The notes below the pieces were generated by a model. The model worked only from the letters and a program-made list of their open reading frames with translations, ran no database searches and was not told where the DNA came from. A program made the translations under genes and the position numbers. Shown in pieces: positions 51,371 through 61,076 of a stretch of DNA of 64,000 bases. The stretch comes from Winogradskyella algicola (GTDB lineage Bacteria; Bacteroidota; Bacteroidia; Flavobacteriales; Flavobacteriaceae), in the NCBI RefSeq assembly GCF_005869935.1, contig NZ_SZQF01000003.1, positions 124,001-188,000 on the forward strand, in the 5' to 3' direction. The number at the start of each line of letters is the position of its first letter. The first letter of the stretch is position 1.

Positions 51371-51967
51371 TTATCCAAAGATTTCATCTCTAGTTCTAAC
51401 AATTGCTTTTACATGATAATCCACAATTTTTTGGCGGCCTTCTCTTGTATTTAGGATTGTTTTAAACTCGTCTAAGTTATCCATAAAGAAGCTTTCGGTT
51501 AAGATGGCTGGCATTTTGGTTTTGGTCAACACATAAAAGCGTCTTTCCTTGTCTAAATCACCATCAGAGAAATCTGTTCGTAATTTTCGATCAGGAAATT
51601 CTTCCTTAAACGCTTCACCAAAAATAGTTGCTATCTTATCGCTTTTGGTATTTCCAGGTGAAGTGAAGATTTCACTACCATGTCCTCCACCAGCATTACT
51701 ATGAATACTTAGATAAAAACTTTTTCTTGCTGGATATTTATTAGCACGATTAACGCGTGTTTCTAATCGTACATCGCGATATTCTGGAGCAATATTTACA
51801 TAATTTATTTTTAACACTGTTAATTGCTCAATGATACCACCAACAATGGCTCTGTTAAATTCACCTTCGTAAATAATTCCATCTGCGCCCCAATCCTTGT
51901 GCTTACCTGGTGTAGTATACTCTCCATTTATGAGACCACCATGACCATTATCTAAAAGTACTATCAT
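51371..51967 (-). CDS. N-acetylmuramoyl-L-alanine amidase (Amidase_3)
   Basis: 198 residues. The zinc motifs are LLDNGHGG (His9), GEFNRAI (Glu near 36), SIHSNAGGG and AILTESFFMDN (catalytic Glu). It cleaves the bond between MurNAc and the stem peptide. No signal peptide is visible, unlike the usual secreted amidases; it may be cytosolic or exported otherwise. It could act in muropeptide recycling or be a phage-derived lysozyme, but no phage genes surround it. Confidence 0.87.
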   Translation of the reverse strand: MIVLLDNGHGGLINGEYTTPGKHKDWGADGIIYEGEFNRAIVGGIIEQLTVLKINYVNIAPEYRDVRLETRVNRANKYPARKSFYLSIHSNAGGGHGSEIFTSPGNTKSDKIATIFGEAFKEEFPDRKLRTDFSDGDLDKERRFYVLTKTKMPAILTESFFMDNLDEFKTILNTREGRQKIVDYHVKAIVRTRDEIFG

Positions 51968-52008
51968 ATGTATTAAATTAACTGTTCTATATTTTTATAA
52001 TATTATAC

Positions 52009-52052
52009 TTCTCGATACATTCCGACACTTTCGTCGGAACACTCGAAGTGAC
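52009..52052. repeat. Half copy of the GTCACTTCGAGTGA element
   Basis: TTCTCGATAC at the left, the hairpin TTCCGAC-N6-GTCGGAA in the middle and CACTCGAAGTGAC at the right end. The right end is the reverse complement of the terminal repeat at 55836 and 63215. Confidence 0.7.
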
Positions 52053-52085
52053 GAAACACTGGTTTTTACTAAAAACAGATTTAAA

Positions 52086-54764
52086 TTATTGTTTCAACAA
52101 CTTTAAAACTTTGTTTATTTGTTCAGACATAATCTTACCTTTTATAGTATTATCATAATATTTGATAGTACTCTTACTAAGATGTCTTGCCAAAGTAGGC
52201 TCGTAAGTACTCCAAACGGAACCTGTATCGTTTAAATCTTCATCCAATCTTTTATTTTGAATGTCTAAAAACTTTTCTAATTCACCTCTTAATGTTTCAC
52301 ATTCAATATCACCACCAATAAAGTCTTCTACATCATTAATCATAACTCGAAATGGCAGATAAACAGGAACGTATGTAATAATTCCGTCGTCTTGCCAACC
52401 TTCTAACATATCGCTTAAATAGTTTGGTATCTTATCAAGATTTAAACCTGTTTTAATATCTGCAACTATATTGTCTTGTTCTATTTCATCAATAAAAATG
52501 TGCTCTGCATAGGTTTTTCCGTTGGCTTTCATAGTTTTTTCAAACTCTTTGATGAGATACCATATATAGCTACTCTTTCCGTTGAGAATTTCGACAAAAA
52601 CCTTTTTTCTATTATTAAATCTGTTGTCTTTCTGAAAGTAGGTGTACAAATCCAGAGAACTTAAAAGTCCACTATTATCTATAGCTCCTGCATCTATGTA
52701 ATGACCATAGCCTTTTATCTTGGCTGCAGGACTTAACGCAGGAAATCTATTGGTCGACGATACTGCTTCATAAAATGCAATATGACCATCATTGAGTTGA
52801 GATAATTTATCTGAATTTGAAAATATATTGCCTTCATATGCTATAGAATAAAACACACCTCGCTTACCATTAGTTTTTGCCGTGTTAACAATTAACGAAG
52901 GAAAGTATTTATTGTTAGTATCGTATATATTCTCTTTCCAATAGGTATTAAATGATGTGTTACTTAGAGTCATTGAGGTTTTATCTTCTAGAACATTTCT
53001 ATAGTGTGCCATGGCATAGTATGAGCGATCTCTATATTTACCTAACAAATGAAACGGAGCAAACTTTCTTACAAAATCGTAACCGAATGTAAATGCAACA
53101 TCTCTTGAAGCAAAATTTTCACAGGCTACAGAATCTATTTCTACTGCAATAGCAGTAAAATCATTTGGATATCTACCGCTTAAAACGGAGTATAACGACA
53201 ATCCCATCATACCACCTGAAGCTCCTGACAGAGAAACGGATTGATTGAAGAATTGACCTTCTGACTTTTTTTGAATTTCATTGAGCACTTTCATCGTCCA
53301 AATATTTGCTTTTAGACCACCACCATGCGCAGCTACAAACAACATGGATTCATTTTCTGGTACATTCTCTAAAATTTTGGATTTAAAAGCATCCATTTCA
53401 ACAGAATTCTTCGTCTTATCGATAGTTTCACAAGCTTCTCCATTGGTGTTAAATACTTCAAGCTCATGAGTACTTTTTTCTGCATTTAATGATATAGCAA
53501 CAATGATTAAAAACAAAATGGTTAAAACAGATGAAATACGACGTCTTCGCTCTGCAAACGCCTTTTGATCATCTAAATCTAGAAGTTTCTCTCGATTCTC
53601 TTTCTTTATAAGCATTGAATTATTTAAATAGCCAACCGAAGTAATTTTAGGCTTCTTTGTTCTTACTTTTAGTAAGTATTCCTTCTGATCTTTTAGTACA
53701 TCTAAAACAAAATAATACTTCAGTGAACAGGCTAGAATGTAATAGATAATAAAAAAGCAGGATAATAGAATGAACATGGCATTAGCTAACCAAAAATTAA
53801 AATAAACCGCAAGATTAGAATAGACTAAATGTGCAATGAGTACTAAGAAAACGACCAAATAAAACCTCAAATAACCTACACTGTTGCTAATGTGATAAAA
53901 CTTAAATTTATAGGAGATAACATACACCCTAAACACTCTAAATAAAACATATAGCATTGTGATTAAAAATGTCATTATTTGCAATAGCCAATAACCTAAT
54001 AAATTAAATTTTAGTAATGCTGAGGTTAAAATTGCAGTCAAAATTACAACAACCATTAGGACTAAAAGTGAAAAAGCACCTCTTCGTGTAAACTTCTTTC
54101 GTTTATCATCAATACTATCGTACAAGGTTTTATTAATGTCTTTTGCGTTTCTTTTTCCTGTTTGATACCTATTAAGCATATATAACAGAACAATGAGACT
54201 CACTACTGGCACGATAGCCAAAGCGAAAGTCAAATATTTTGTAGTACCAATAATCTCTGGTGTTACAACAAGTTTTGGATAGAATGTTTGATAAATGTAG
54301 TAATGCCAAATTGAGAATATAACCAGCCCTAATACTTGCCTAAAAAACTTAGCCTTATAGTCCTGTTCATAATCATCATCCAAGCGTTTATAAGTAAAGA
54401 TGTAATAATTGAGCCATAATTTATAGGCATACCATGAGTGGACATCCTTACTATTATTAATGTCTTTTGAATAATAAATATAGATCGGATAATGAGACAA
54501 AACTGCCGCAAAAAAGGATATAACCGCAAAGCATAAGACCAAGGATAGCTTGTCCTTTTCAATCATATCTACCAATAATGTATTAGCCTGGTCTAAGGAT
54601 TGCACCAACAATAGGATAATAACAATAAAAGTTATGCTGAGATATGAAGACTTTAGAAACCTACCAAAACCAATGACTACATTATTGATAAACTCAATTG
54701 GTGGATAACTGGTATGCTCTTCTTTCTGAGGCTGATTTACCTCTGTAGATTGATTTTCGGACAT
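52086..54764 (-). CDS. Multi-TM patatin-like phospholipase
   Basis: 892 residues. The first half holds eight or more TM helices (about 40-60, 72-92, 140-160, 178-200, 230-250, 256-280, 300-322, 328-350, 410-428). The second half is patatin-like: a glycine-rich oxyanion loop HGGGLKANIW (480-489), the nucleophile elbow GASGG with Ser516, and the partner Asp in DAGAIDNSG (Asp691). It is thus a membrane-embedded acyl hydrolase. Patatins usually lack such a large TM domain. Its neighbours do not indicate a substrate. Confidence 0.85.
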   Translation of the reverse strand: MSENQSTEVNQPQKEEHTSYPPIEFINNVVIGFGRFLKSSYLSITFIVIILLLVQSLDQANTLLVDMIEKDKLSLVLCFAVISFFAAVLSHYPIYIYYSKDINNSKDVHSWYAYKLWLNYYIFTYKRLDDDYEQDYKAKFFRQVLGLVIFSIWHYYIYQTFYPKLVVTPEIIGTTKYLTFALAIVPVVSLIVLLYMLNRYQTGKRNAKDINKTLYDSIDDKRKKFTRRGAFSLLVLMVVVILTAILTSALLKFNLLGYWLLQIMTFLITMLYVLFRVFRVYVISYKFKFYHISNSVGYLRFYLVVFLVLIAHLVYSNLAVYFNFWLANAMFILLSCFFIIYYILACSLKYYFVLDVLKDQKEYLLKVRTKKPKITSVGYLNNSMLIKKENREKLLDLDDQKAFAERRRRISSVLTILFLIIVAISLNAEKSTHELEVFNTNGEACETIDKTKNSVEMDAFKSKILENVPENESMLFVAAHGGGLKANIWTMKVLNEIQKKSEGQFFNQSVSLSGASGGMMGLSLYSVLSGRYPNDFTAIAVEIDSVACENFASRDVAFTFGYDFVRKFAPFHLLGKYRDRSYYAMAHYRNVLEDKTSMTLSNTSFNTYWKENIYDTNNKYFPSLIVNTAKTNGKRGVFYSIAYEGNIFSNSDKLSQLNDGHIAFYEAVSSTNRFPALSPAAKIKGYGHYIDAGAIDNSGLLSSLDLYTYFQKDNRFNNRKKVFVEILNGKSSYIWYLIKEFEKTMKANGKTYAEHIFIDEIEQDNIVADIKTGLNLDKIPNYLSDMLEGWQDDGIITYVPVYLPFRVMINDVEDFIGGDIECETLRGELEKFLDIQNKRLDEDLNDTGSVWSTYEPTLARHLSKSTIKYYDNTIKGKIMSEQINKVLKLLKQ

Positions 54765-54843
54765 GGCTTAAAAATTAGTTTGCAGTCAACAAGAACTATT
54801 TTTAAGTCTTAGGGTTTTGATATGTGTAAGTTACAAAAAAAAG

Positions 54844-55806
54844 TTAAGCATGTTCTGTTACAAAATCCAAAGCATGTCTTTCATTATAATACACATTCTT
54901 TTTATCAATAAATCCAACATGGCCACCGTACTTTGGCATTTCAAGATAAAGATTAGGATTTTGTTTTGCTTCCTTAACGGGATAACATTCAGCAGATAAA
55001 AATGAATCGTTAAGTGCATTGATAATTAAAGTTGGAATGGTAATGCTTGGCAAGTATTGTAAACTACTAGATTGTTCATAATAATCTACCGCACTTTTGA
55101 AACCGTGAGCCTTTGACGTGTAAACCTCATCGAAATCTACCAAGGTTTTAATTGCGTTAAAATCTCTTATGGAAATATCTTGTGGAAACTGTTCCAACTT
55201 AGGCTTCAATTTATCTTTAAGATGTGCCAAAAATCTGATAGCATAGTGTTTATTTTTCAAACTCATCAATGCATCGCAAGAGCCTTTTAGATAACATGGT
55301 GACGACACAGCAACAATGGCTTTTAATTCTTTTGGTAATTGTTCACGCTCACCAGAATACTTTAGAGCCATGTTAGCACCAAGACTAATACCTTTGATAT
55401 AGATTTCGCTGTATTTGTCTTTCTCTAAAATATGGTTAATGACTACTTCTAAATCTTCAGTAGCGCCAGAATGGTAACTTCTGTATAAACGATTAGGTTC
55501 ACCACTACAGCCTCTAAAGTTTACTGCACATGCATCTATTTCATTTTCATTGAATAATTTTGCTGATCCTGTAATATATGGTCGTTGCGCATTGCCTTCT
55601 AAACCATGTAATAGAATAATTACTTTATTTGAAGGGTTTTCAGCATAACTCCAATCTACATCTATGAAATCACCATCCTTTAGCTCAATACGTTCTCTGG
55701 TTTGCGCTACTCCATTCACGGTTCTGGCTAATCCTGAAAATACTGTAGACACAAAGCTTTTCTTTGCCCAAAATGGTGGTTTGTATATGGATTCTATTAT
55801 TGGCAT
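54844..55806 (-). CDS. YheT-family alpha/beta-hydrolase
   Basis: 320 residues. Triad elements: LLHGLEGNAQRPYITG (oxyanion His-Gly), Ser141 in KGISLGANMALKY, Asp in NALNDSFLS and His in KYGGHVGFID. The N-terminal PPFWAK and NFRGCSGEPN are typical of the YheT/EMB8 group. It is an esterase or lipase of unknown substrate. No signal. A 101-bp inverted-repeat element lies just upstream. Confidence 0.88.
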   Translation of the reverse strand: MPIIESIYKPPFWAKKSFVSTVFSGLARTVNGVAQTRERIELKDGDFIDVDWSYAENPSNKVIILLHGLEGNAQRPYITGSAKLFNENEIDACAVNFRGCSGEPNRLYRSYHSGATEDLEVVINHILEKDKYSEIYIKGISLGANMALKYSGEREQLPKELKAIVAVSSPCYLKGSCDALMSLKNKHYAIRFLAHLKDKLKPKLEQFPQDISIRDFNAIKTLVDFDEVYTSKAHGFKSAVDYYEQSSSLQYLPSITIPTLIINALNDSFLSAECYPVKEAKQNPNLYLEMPKYGGHVGFIDKKNVYYNERHALDFVTEHA

Positions 55807-55835
55807 TTTTTAGTAATCAGCGATTATTTCTAATC

Positions 55836-55936
55836 GTCACTTCGAGTGATTCCGAAGTATGAGGAATTGTATCGAGAAGTCAAAAAAATTAAGTTCTCGA
55901 TACAAAATTGCCAGAAGCAATTTCACTCGAACTGAC
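55836..55936. repeat. 101-bp inverted-repeat element, copy 1
   Basis: Ends GTCACTTCGAGTGA (55836-55849) and TCACTCGAACTGAC (55923-55936) are complementary at 13 of 14 positions. The inner arms TTGTATCGAGAA and TTCTCGATACAA are also complementary. It is non-coding, with no transposase gene, and MITE-like. A second copy, 139 bp with the same ends, is at 63215-63353. Confidence 0.82.
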
Positions 55937-55946
55937 ATTTATTATT

Positions 55947-57830
55947 TTACTTAAGTACAGTAAACTCAATAGACGAATCATTAAACACCTTATGCATCTG
56001 CACTTTAAAGTCTGATTCTTTGGCTTTAAAAATATTATCTACATACGTCTGAGGATTAGCATCTATGTAAGGGAAGAATGTACTTTGCACTTGCACCTGA
56101 ATTTTATGTCCTTTCTTAAACGTATGAAACACATCTTGCAACTTAATATTTACTGCTGTCTTTTTGTTTGGCACAAAAGGTTCAGGTGTTTCCATGCTGT
56201 TTCTAAAACGACCTCGTAACACTTCACTACGTACCATCATGTGGTAATTGCTCAATTTTAAATGATCTTGCACATCGTCAGTGTTCTCTGTATCTGCTGG
56301 AAACACGTCGATTACTTTTACAATCCAATCGGCTGCAGTTCCTGTGGTGGATACATTCAACTTTGCTAAAATATCACCTGCAAGCGTCATATCATTTTCT
56401 AAAACTTCGGTTTCAAAAGTTAATACATCTGGACGTCTTGATGCAAAACGTTGATCGTCAGTCATGAATTTTCGTGGTGTGAATCCAACCTTGATATCTT
56501 CTGTATAAGGCACTGGTTTCTTTGGATCGCTTATAAAATCTGAAGTTGCGATGTTTCTTGTAGCTCGCTGTGTTAAGCGCTCGTATGGTTGTAAAAAGTA
56601 ACTTTCCTTAGCTGTGTTTTGTGGTGGCCAGCTTTCAAAAGACTGCCATGCTTTTGTACCTGTATTAAACATATGTGCCTCTGGTAATCCTGTGTTGCCA
56701 TCGCCTTCGCCTTTTAAGAAATGATTAAAGAATTTTGTTTCAATTTCTTTTTGAAAATAATCTGAAATACCATCTCCAAAATGAATATTACCCACAACTT
56801 GACGCTCTTTAGTTCTTGCCCAATCTCCATGACTCCAAGGTCCGAAAAGTAGTGTGTTATAATTATCGCTATTGTTTTCAATGCTTTCATAGGTATTATA
56901 AGGACCATACAAATCCTCAGCATCAAATTGTCCGCCCACAATCATTGTTGCTGGCTTTATATCTTTTAAATGCTGAATAATACCTCTACTTTTCCAAAAA
57001 TCATCATAAGTAACATGTGTTTTTAATTGTTCCATAAACACATTAGTGCTGTCGTAAAATTTATTCAACTTGCTTAATGGCATATGATCTAAGAAAAACT
57101 GATGTTGATCTTCGGTTCCTAAATCTGGAAATTTGTACCAAGACTCTGTTGTTGGTTTATCTTTCATGTAACCAAATACCGACGTTGCACGCCAATAACT
57201 CAATAAGTAGGCACCATTATGAATAAAATCATCAAAAAAGAAATCGCCAATACAGGCTTGTGGTGATGCTGCTTTTAAAGCTGGATGCGCATCTAAAAGC
57301 GAATACGTGGTATAAAATCCAGGATACGAAATACCGTAAGTTCCAACCTTGCCATTATTATTTTCAACATTATTGACTAACCATTCAATAGTATCGTAGG
57401 TGTCACTAGCCTCATCGGTTTCATTACCTGTTTTATTTGGTATGTAAGCACGCATATTATCATAAACTCCTTCACTATTCCAACGACCACGAACATCTTG
57501 ATACACCATGATATTACCTTCTTCCATAAGGTATTTATTTGGTCCTATTTTACTCCTAAACTCACCTTCTCCATAAGGTCGGCAACTGTAAGGAGTACGC
57601 ATCATTAAGATTGGGTAGGTCTTAGATGTATCTTTTGGCGAATAAATTGTTGTGTGCAACTTAATACCATCTCGCATGGAAATCATTACCTCTTTTTTAG
57701 TATAATTATCCTTTACGAAAGTATCTTCTGCTTTTTCAGTTTCAGGATTTTCGAGTGCTTGGTGTTTTTCGTCTTTGCAATTAACTAAAACTAAAAAGAG
57801 TAATAAAACAATGGTGAAATTCTTAATCAT
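55947..57830 (-). CDS. CocE/NonD-family hydrolase, lipoprotein
   Basis: 627 residues. Lipobox VNC (Cys18). The alpha/beta core has MRDGIKLHTTIYSPKD, MRTPYSCRPYGEGEF, VYQDVRGRW and the nucleophile Ser in GTYGISYPGFYTT, then the acidic residue in GGQFDAED and the His in FGPWSHGDWA. A C-terminal jelly-roll X-Pro-dipeptidyl-like domain follows (about 400-627). It belongs to acylpeptide/cocaine-esterase-like enzymes that act on esters or peptides. Periplasmic or surface. Preceded by a TTAGA-type array. Confidence 0.88.
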   Translation of the reverse strand: MIKNFTIVLLLFLVLVNCKDEKHQALENPETEKAEDTFVKDNYTKKEVMISMRDGIKLHTTIYSPKDTSKTYPILMMRTPYSCRPYGEGEFRSKIGPNKYLMEEGNIMVYQDVRGRWNSEGVYDNMRAYIPNKTGNETDEASDTYDTIEWLVNNVENNNGKVGTYGISYPGFYTTYSLLDAHPALKAASPQACIGDFFFDDFIHNGAYLLSYWRATSVFGYMKDKPTTESWYKFPDLGTEDQHQFFLDHMPLSKLNKFYDSTNVFMEQLKTHVTYDDFWKSRGIIQHLKDIKPATMIVGGQFDAEDLYGPYNTYESIENNSDNYNTLLFGPWSHGDWARTKERQVVGNIHFGDGISDYFQKEIETKFFNHFLKGEGDGNTGLPEAHMFNTGTKAWQSFESWPPQNTAKESYFLQPYERLTQRATRNIATSDFISDPKKPVPYTEDIKVGFTPRKFMTDDQRFASRRPDVLTFETEVLENDMTLAGDILAKLNVSTTGTAADWIVKVIDVFPADTENTDDVQDHLKLSNYHMMVRSEVLRGRFRNSMETPEPFVPNKKTAVNIKLQDVFHTFKKGHKIQVQVQSTFFPYIDANPQTYVDNIFKAKESDFKVQMHKVFNDSSIEFTVLK

Positions 57831-57869
57831 ATTTAGGCTGGTTTTTTTTGAAAGGTTTAAAGATAGTGA

Positions 57870-57905
57870 GATTGTTAGACTTTTAGATAGTTATAAATCT
57901 TAGAC
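57870..57905. repeat. Nine-base-period TTAGA array between CocE/NonD and ade
   Basis: ATTGTTAGA, CTTTTAGAT, AGTTATAAA and TCTTAGACG follow at nine-base steps. It belongs to the same family as the arrays at 35913, 36321 and 61788. Confidence 0.55.
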
Positions 57906-57920
57906 GAAAATGTTTATGAT

Positions 57921-59600
57921 TTAATTAACATTCAAATCCGTAAACCCAAACTTCCCTCCATCAAACAAACCTTTATCACTGAGTTTTAAAGCTGGAATCA
58001 CCAACAAAGCCATAAACGACAAACTCATATATGGCGCATGAAGTGTGGCGCCTAATTGTTTTGCCATTTTATCTAATTTTGAATACTGTTTTCCAATAGT
58101 CTCAGCGTCTTTATCGCTCATAATACCAGCAACAGGCAATGCGACTACTTTTTGCTCTGTATTACTTACAGCACAAATACCACCTTCATTTTCAATAATA
58201 AGATTAACCGCTTTGCAAATGGCACCATCAGATACTCCAACGGCAATGATATTGTGGGAATCGTGACCAACAGAACTTGCAATTGCTCCTTCTTTAAGTC
58301 CGAAATTCTTTATAAATGCCATTGCTGGTTTTTCGTTTTGGTAACGATTAACAACAGTCATTTTTAAGATGTCGCTTTCTGTGTTAGAGACTAGATTGCC
58401 ATCTTTAATAGTAGCATCTTCAATGATTTGATTGGTGACCAACTCACCATCTAGACATTCAATAACTCTGATTTTTGGATGTTTAAATGACTTAGACACT
58501 TCGACTGCGCTCAGTGTGACATCGCCTGATGACTCTTTATTAGCTTCAACCTTAAAATCTTCAACTGTTTTTTTGCTCGTATTAAAATTGTTTAGGTTTT
58601 CGAAATTGATATGTTTAATTTTAGATTCTCCATGATCGTAAACTAATTCGCCATTGATGTAGGTTTGAAGGGTTTTAAAATTGGTTAAGTCTTCAACCAC
58701 AATACAATCTGCTGTATCACCAACTTGCAACAAACCAACATCTAAATTATAATGCTTAACAGGATTAACACAAGCAGCCTGAAGGACTTTAAAAATGTCA
58801 TTGTCTTTATCTACTGCTCTTGCACAAAGTTGATTAATATGTCCTATCAACAAATCATCTGGATGCTTATCATCACTACAGAACATCATATCTTGGTAAT
58901 GTTCATTTAACAAGCCTATCAAGGCTTCAAAATTTTTGGCAGCACTTCCTTCTCTAATGATAACTTTCATGCCTTTTTGAAGTTTTTCTAAGCCTTCCTC
59001 GTAAGTAAAACACTCATGATCGGTTGAAATACCTGCAGAAATGTATTTGGTTAAATCCTCACCTCGTAAACCTGGTGCATGGCCATCGATTGGTTTATTG
59101 TAATGTTTTGCCCACTCAATTTTCTTAAGCACTTCTGCATCGTCGTAAATGACACCAGGATAATTCATTAGCTCTGCTAAATACTTAATATCTGGATTTG
59201 CCATTAATCTTTTTATGTCATCAGATTCTATAACAGCTCCAGCCGATTCAAAAGGTGTTGCTGGCACACAACTTGGTGCACCGAAATTGAATTTAAAAGG
59301 CGTTTGCTTTCCGTTTTCTATCATAAATTCCACACCTTTTACACCAAGCACATTGGCTATTTCGTGTGGATCGGAAACTGTGGCTACCGTACCGTGTTTT
59401 ACAGCGACTTTGGCAAATTCTGATGGCACTAACATTGAGCTTTCTATGTGAATATGTGCATCTACAAAACCTGGTAAGATGTAGTGGTTTTCTATACAGT
59501 CTTTTTTTTTAATGTATTTAATCTTACCATTTTCTATGGTGATTTCTCCTTTGTAGATACTGCGTTTTTGGATATCTACGATGTTTCCTTTTAATGTCAT
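57921..59600 (-). CDS. ade: Adenine deaminase with a repeat-derived insertion
   Basis: Deaminates adenine to hypoxanthine. 559 residues from ATG 59600 ([12 protein letters not shown]). The frame is open to 59636 but that extension reads [12 protein letters not shown], the translation of a palindromic repeat. The amidohydrolase domain has [14 protein letters not shown] (His49, His51), [11 protein letters not shown] and [15 protein letters not shown]. The C-terminal adenine-deaminase domain has [20 protein letters not shown]. In the linker, residues 360-370 ([11 protein letters not shown]) are encoded by a 25-base repeat identical to an intergenic copy at 17678. Confidence 0.93.
   Translation of the reverse strand: MTLKGNIVDIQKRSIYKGEITIENGKIKYIKKKDCIENHYILPGFVDAHIHIESSMLVPSEFAKVAVKHGTVATVSDPHEIANVLGVKGVEFMIENGKQTPFKFNFGAPSCVPATPFESAGAVIESDDIKRLMANPDIKYLAELMNYPGVIYDDAEVLKKIEWAKHYNKPIDGHAPGLRGEDLTKYISAGISTDHECFTYEEGLEKLQKGMKVIIREGSAAKNFEALIGLLNEHYQDMMFCSDDKHPDDLLIGHINQLCARAVDKDNDIFKVLQAACVNPVKHYNLDVGLLQVGDTADCIVVEDLTNFKTLQTYINGELVYDHGESKIKHINFENLNNFNTSKKTVEDFKVEANKESSGDVTLSAVEVSKSFKHPKIRVIECLDGELVTNQIIEDATIKDGNLVSNTESDILKMTVVNRYQNEKPAMAFIKNFGLKEGAIASSVGHDSHNIIAVGVSDGAICKAVNLIIENEGGICAVSNTEQKVVALPVAGIMSDKDAETIGKQYSKLDKMAKQLGATLHAPYMSLSFMALLVIPALKLSDKGLFDGGKFGFTDLNVN
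58497..58521. repeat. CTTCGACTGCGCTCAG repeat inside ade
   Basis: A 25-base sequence identical to the intergenic copy at 17678-17702. It is read in frame in the linker between the two domains of adenine deaminase, so it adds residues without breaking the gene. Confidence 0.85.
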
Positions 59601-59611
59601 ATTATAAATGG

Positions 59612-59631
59612 ATTCCTGCCTACGCAGGAAT
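59612..59631. repeat. ATTCCTGC hairpin between ade and tilS
   Basis: ATTCCTGC and GCAGGAAT with the loop CTAC. A second copy follows yifB at 49731-49750. It lies 7 bases after the tilS stop and just upstream of the ade ATG. Confidence 0.75.
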
Positions 59632-59638
59632 GACAATA

Positions 59639-60970
59639 TTATTTTAATTCTATTTTTAAAATACGATTGGTTTGGTTTGTAACCTTAAAACGGTCATCTG
59701 CTCTTCCCCCAACAACCCAAACGATTTTATTTTCTGAAGTTAAAACCAAAGTATTTTCTTTTTCTATTGGTATTAACTTTTCATCTTTAAGATATTTGCT
59801 CACTTTCTTTTTGCCTTTCATACCAATAGGATGAAAAACATCTCCGGTTTGCCATTGCCTAAGTTCTAAGGGGTATTTTAGTTTTTCTAAATCCACATAA
59901 ATTTTGGTTTGTGTATTATCTTTTAAAGCATCCGCTTCATCAAAAAACAAAATACCGATTGGTGTTTGAACTTTACCTATTTTGATATCTGACTTTGTCA
60001 AAAACAACTCACTAAGAGATTCTGAATCAAGTTCAGAATGACAATTTGTGAGAATTAGAAATTCGCGATGTTTGGTAAGTTTGTGCGTGCTTGAAGTTAC
60101 GTACTTTCCCGTTTCAGCATCAAGCAAATTAACAACATCATTCCATGCTGAAAACCCATAATCCTTGAACATTTCAAACAAATATGCTTTTGGATTATTT
60201 ACTTTTTTAAATTCTGAAACTTTAAACGTTATATGATTTTCGTCAATATCTGTTATTGCTCTTTTAGCCACAGCATTTAGGCTTTCTTCTACAATGTCTG
60301 CTGTATCATTTAAATACGCTAATGTACTCTGAAAACTATCTAATAATTGCGGATTAATTTTCTTAAGCACTGGTACTACATCGTGACGGAGTTTGTTTCT
60401 TAAATATTTTCGAGATGCATTGCTTAGATCTTCTCGCCATGTAATGTGTTCTGCTTTTGCATAGGCTTCAATAATTGCTCTAGAGAATGGTAATAAAGGC
60501 CTTGCAATATTATCATTTAGTTCAGGAATTCCGGTTAATCCATTAAGTCCAGTTCCTCTGGTGAAATTGATTAGAAACGTTTCGAGATTATCATCTGCGT
60601 GATGCGCTGTTAAGATGTAATCGAAGTTTAGCTGTTGCGCTAATTCAGAAAACCAATCATATCGCAACTCACGCGCTGCCATCTGAATAGAACATTTGTT
60701 TTCTTCAGCATAGACTTCCGTATCAAAATTCTGAATAAAAACTTCAACATCTAACTGCTCACCTAGTTCCAAAACAAAAGCTTCGTCTGCGTCGCTTTCC
60801 TTTCCTCTTAAATTAAAATTGCAATGTGCTAAGGCAAAATTAAAATTGAGTTTGTGGCACAAATGTGCAAGCACCACACTATCAATACCTCCAGATATAG
60901 CAATGACATTACGAGCGTTTTTAAGGAAAGGGAAATGCTCCTCAATATGGCTTTTGAAAGACTCTAGCAT
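59639..60970 (-). CDS. tilS: tRNA(Ile)-lysidine synthase with a repeat-derived insertion
   Basis: Forms lysidine at C34 of tRNA(Ile)-CAU. 443 residues from ATG 60970 ([10 protein letters not shown]); the frame is open for five codons more. The PP-loop is [13 protein letters not shown] (about 25-37). It also has [30 protein letters not shown] and RLRYDW-type helices, then TilS C-terminal domains ([22 protein letters not shown]). Residues 310-318 (CHSELDSES) are the translation of a palindromic repeat related to the one after dnaK. The position is in a variable linker. Confidence 0.92.
   Translation of the reverse strand: MLESFKSHIEEHFPFLKNARNVIAISGGIDSVVLAHLCHKLNFNFALAHCNFNLRGKESDADEAFVLELGEQLDVEVFIQNFDTEVYAEENKCSIQMAARELRYDWFSELAQQLNFDYILTAHHADDNLETFLINFTRGTGLNGLTGIPELNDNIARPLLPFSRAIIEAYAKAEHITWREDLSNASRKYLRNKLRHDVVPVLKKINPQLLDSFQSTLAYLNDTADIVEESLNAVAKRAITDIDENHITFKVSEFKKVNNPKAYLFEMFKDYGFSAWNDVVNLLDAETGKYVTSSTHKLTKHREFLILTNCHSELDSESLSELFLTKSDIKIGKVQTPIGILFFDEADALKDNTQTKIYVDLEKLKYPLELRQWQTGDVFHPIGMKGKKKVSKYLKDEKLIPIEKENTLVLTSENKIVWVVGGRADDRFKVTNQTNRILKIELK
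60016..60050. repeat. GAATGAC-type repeat inside tilS
   Basis: GAGATTCTGAA and TTCAGAATGACAA with a short middle; about 31 of 35 bases match the copy at 30156-30190. It is read in frame, giving CHSELDSES. Confidence 0.75.
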
Positions 60971-61076
60971 AGTGTAAAGATACAATAATGTACTACTCTA
61001 ACAATTACGTTAAAATGATAAAAATCATATGGTAATACTTTCTTTATTGGTAACTTTAAAGAACTAATATAAAATT

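Noticed and set aside
51371..51967. Amidase as part of a prophage lysis cassette
   Set aside because: No holin, structural or integrase genes are near, and the neighbours are housekeeping genes.
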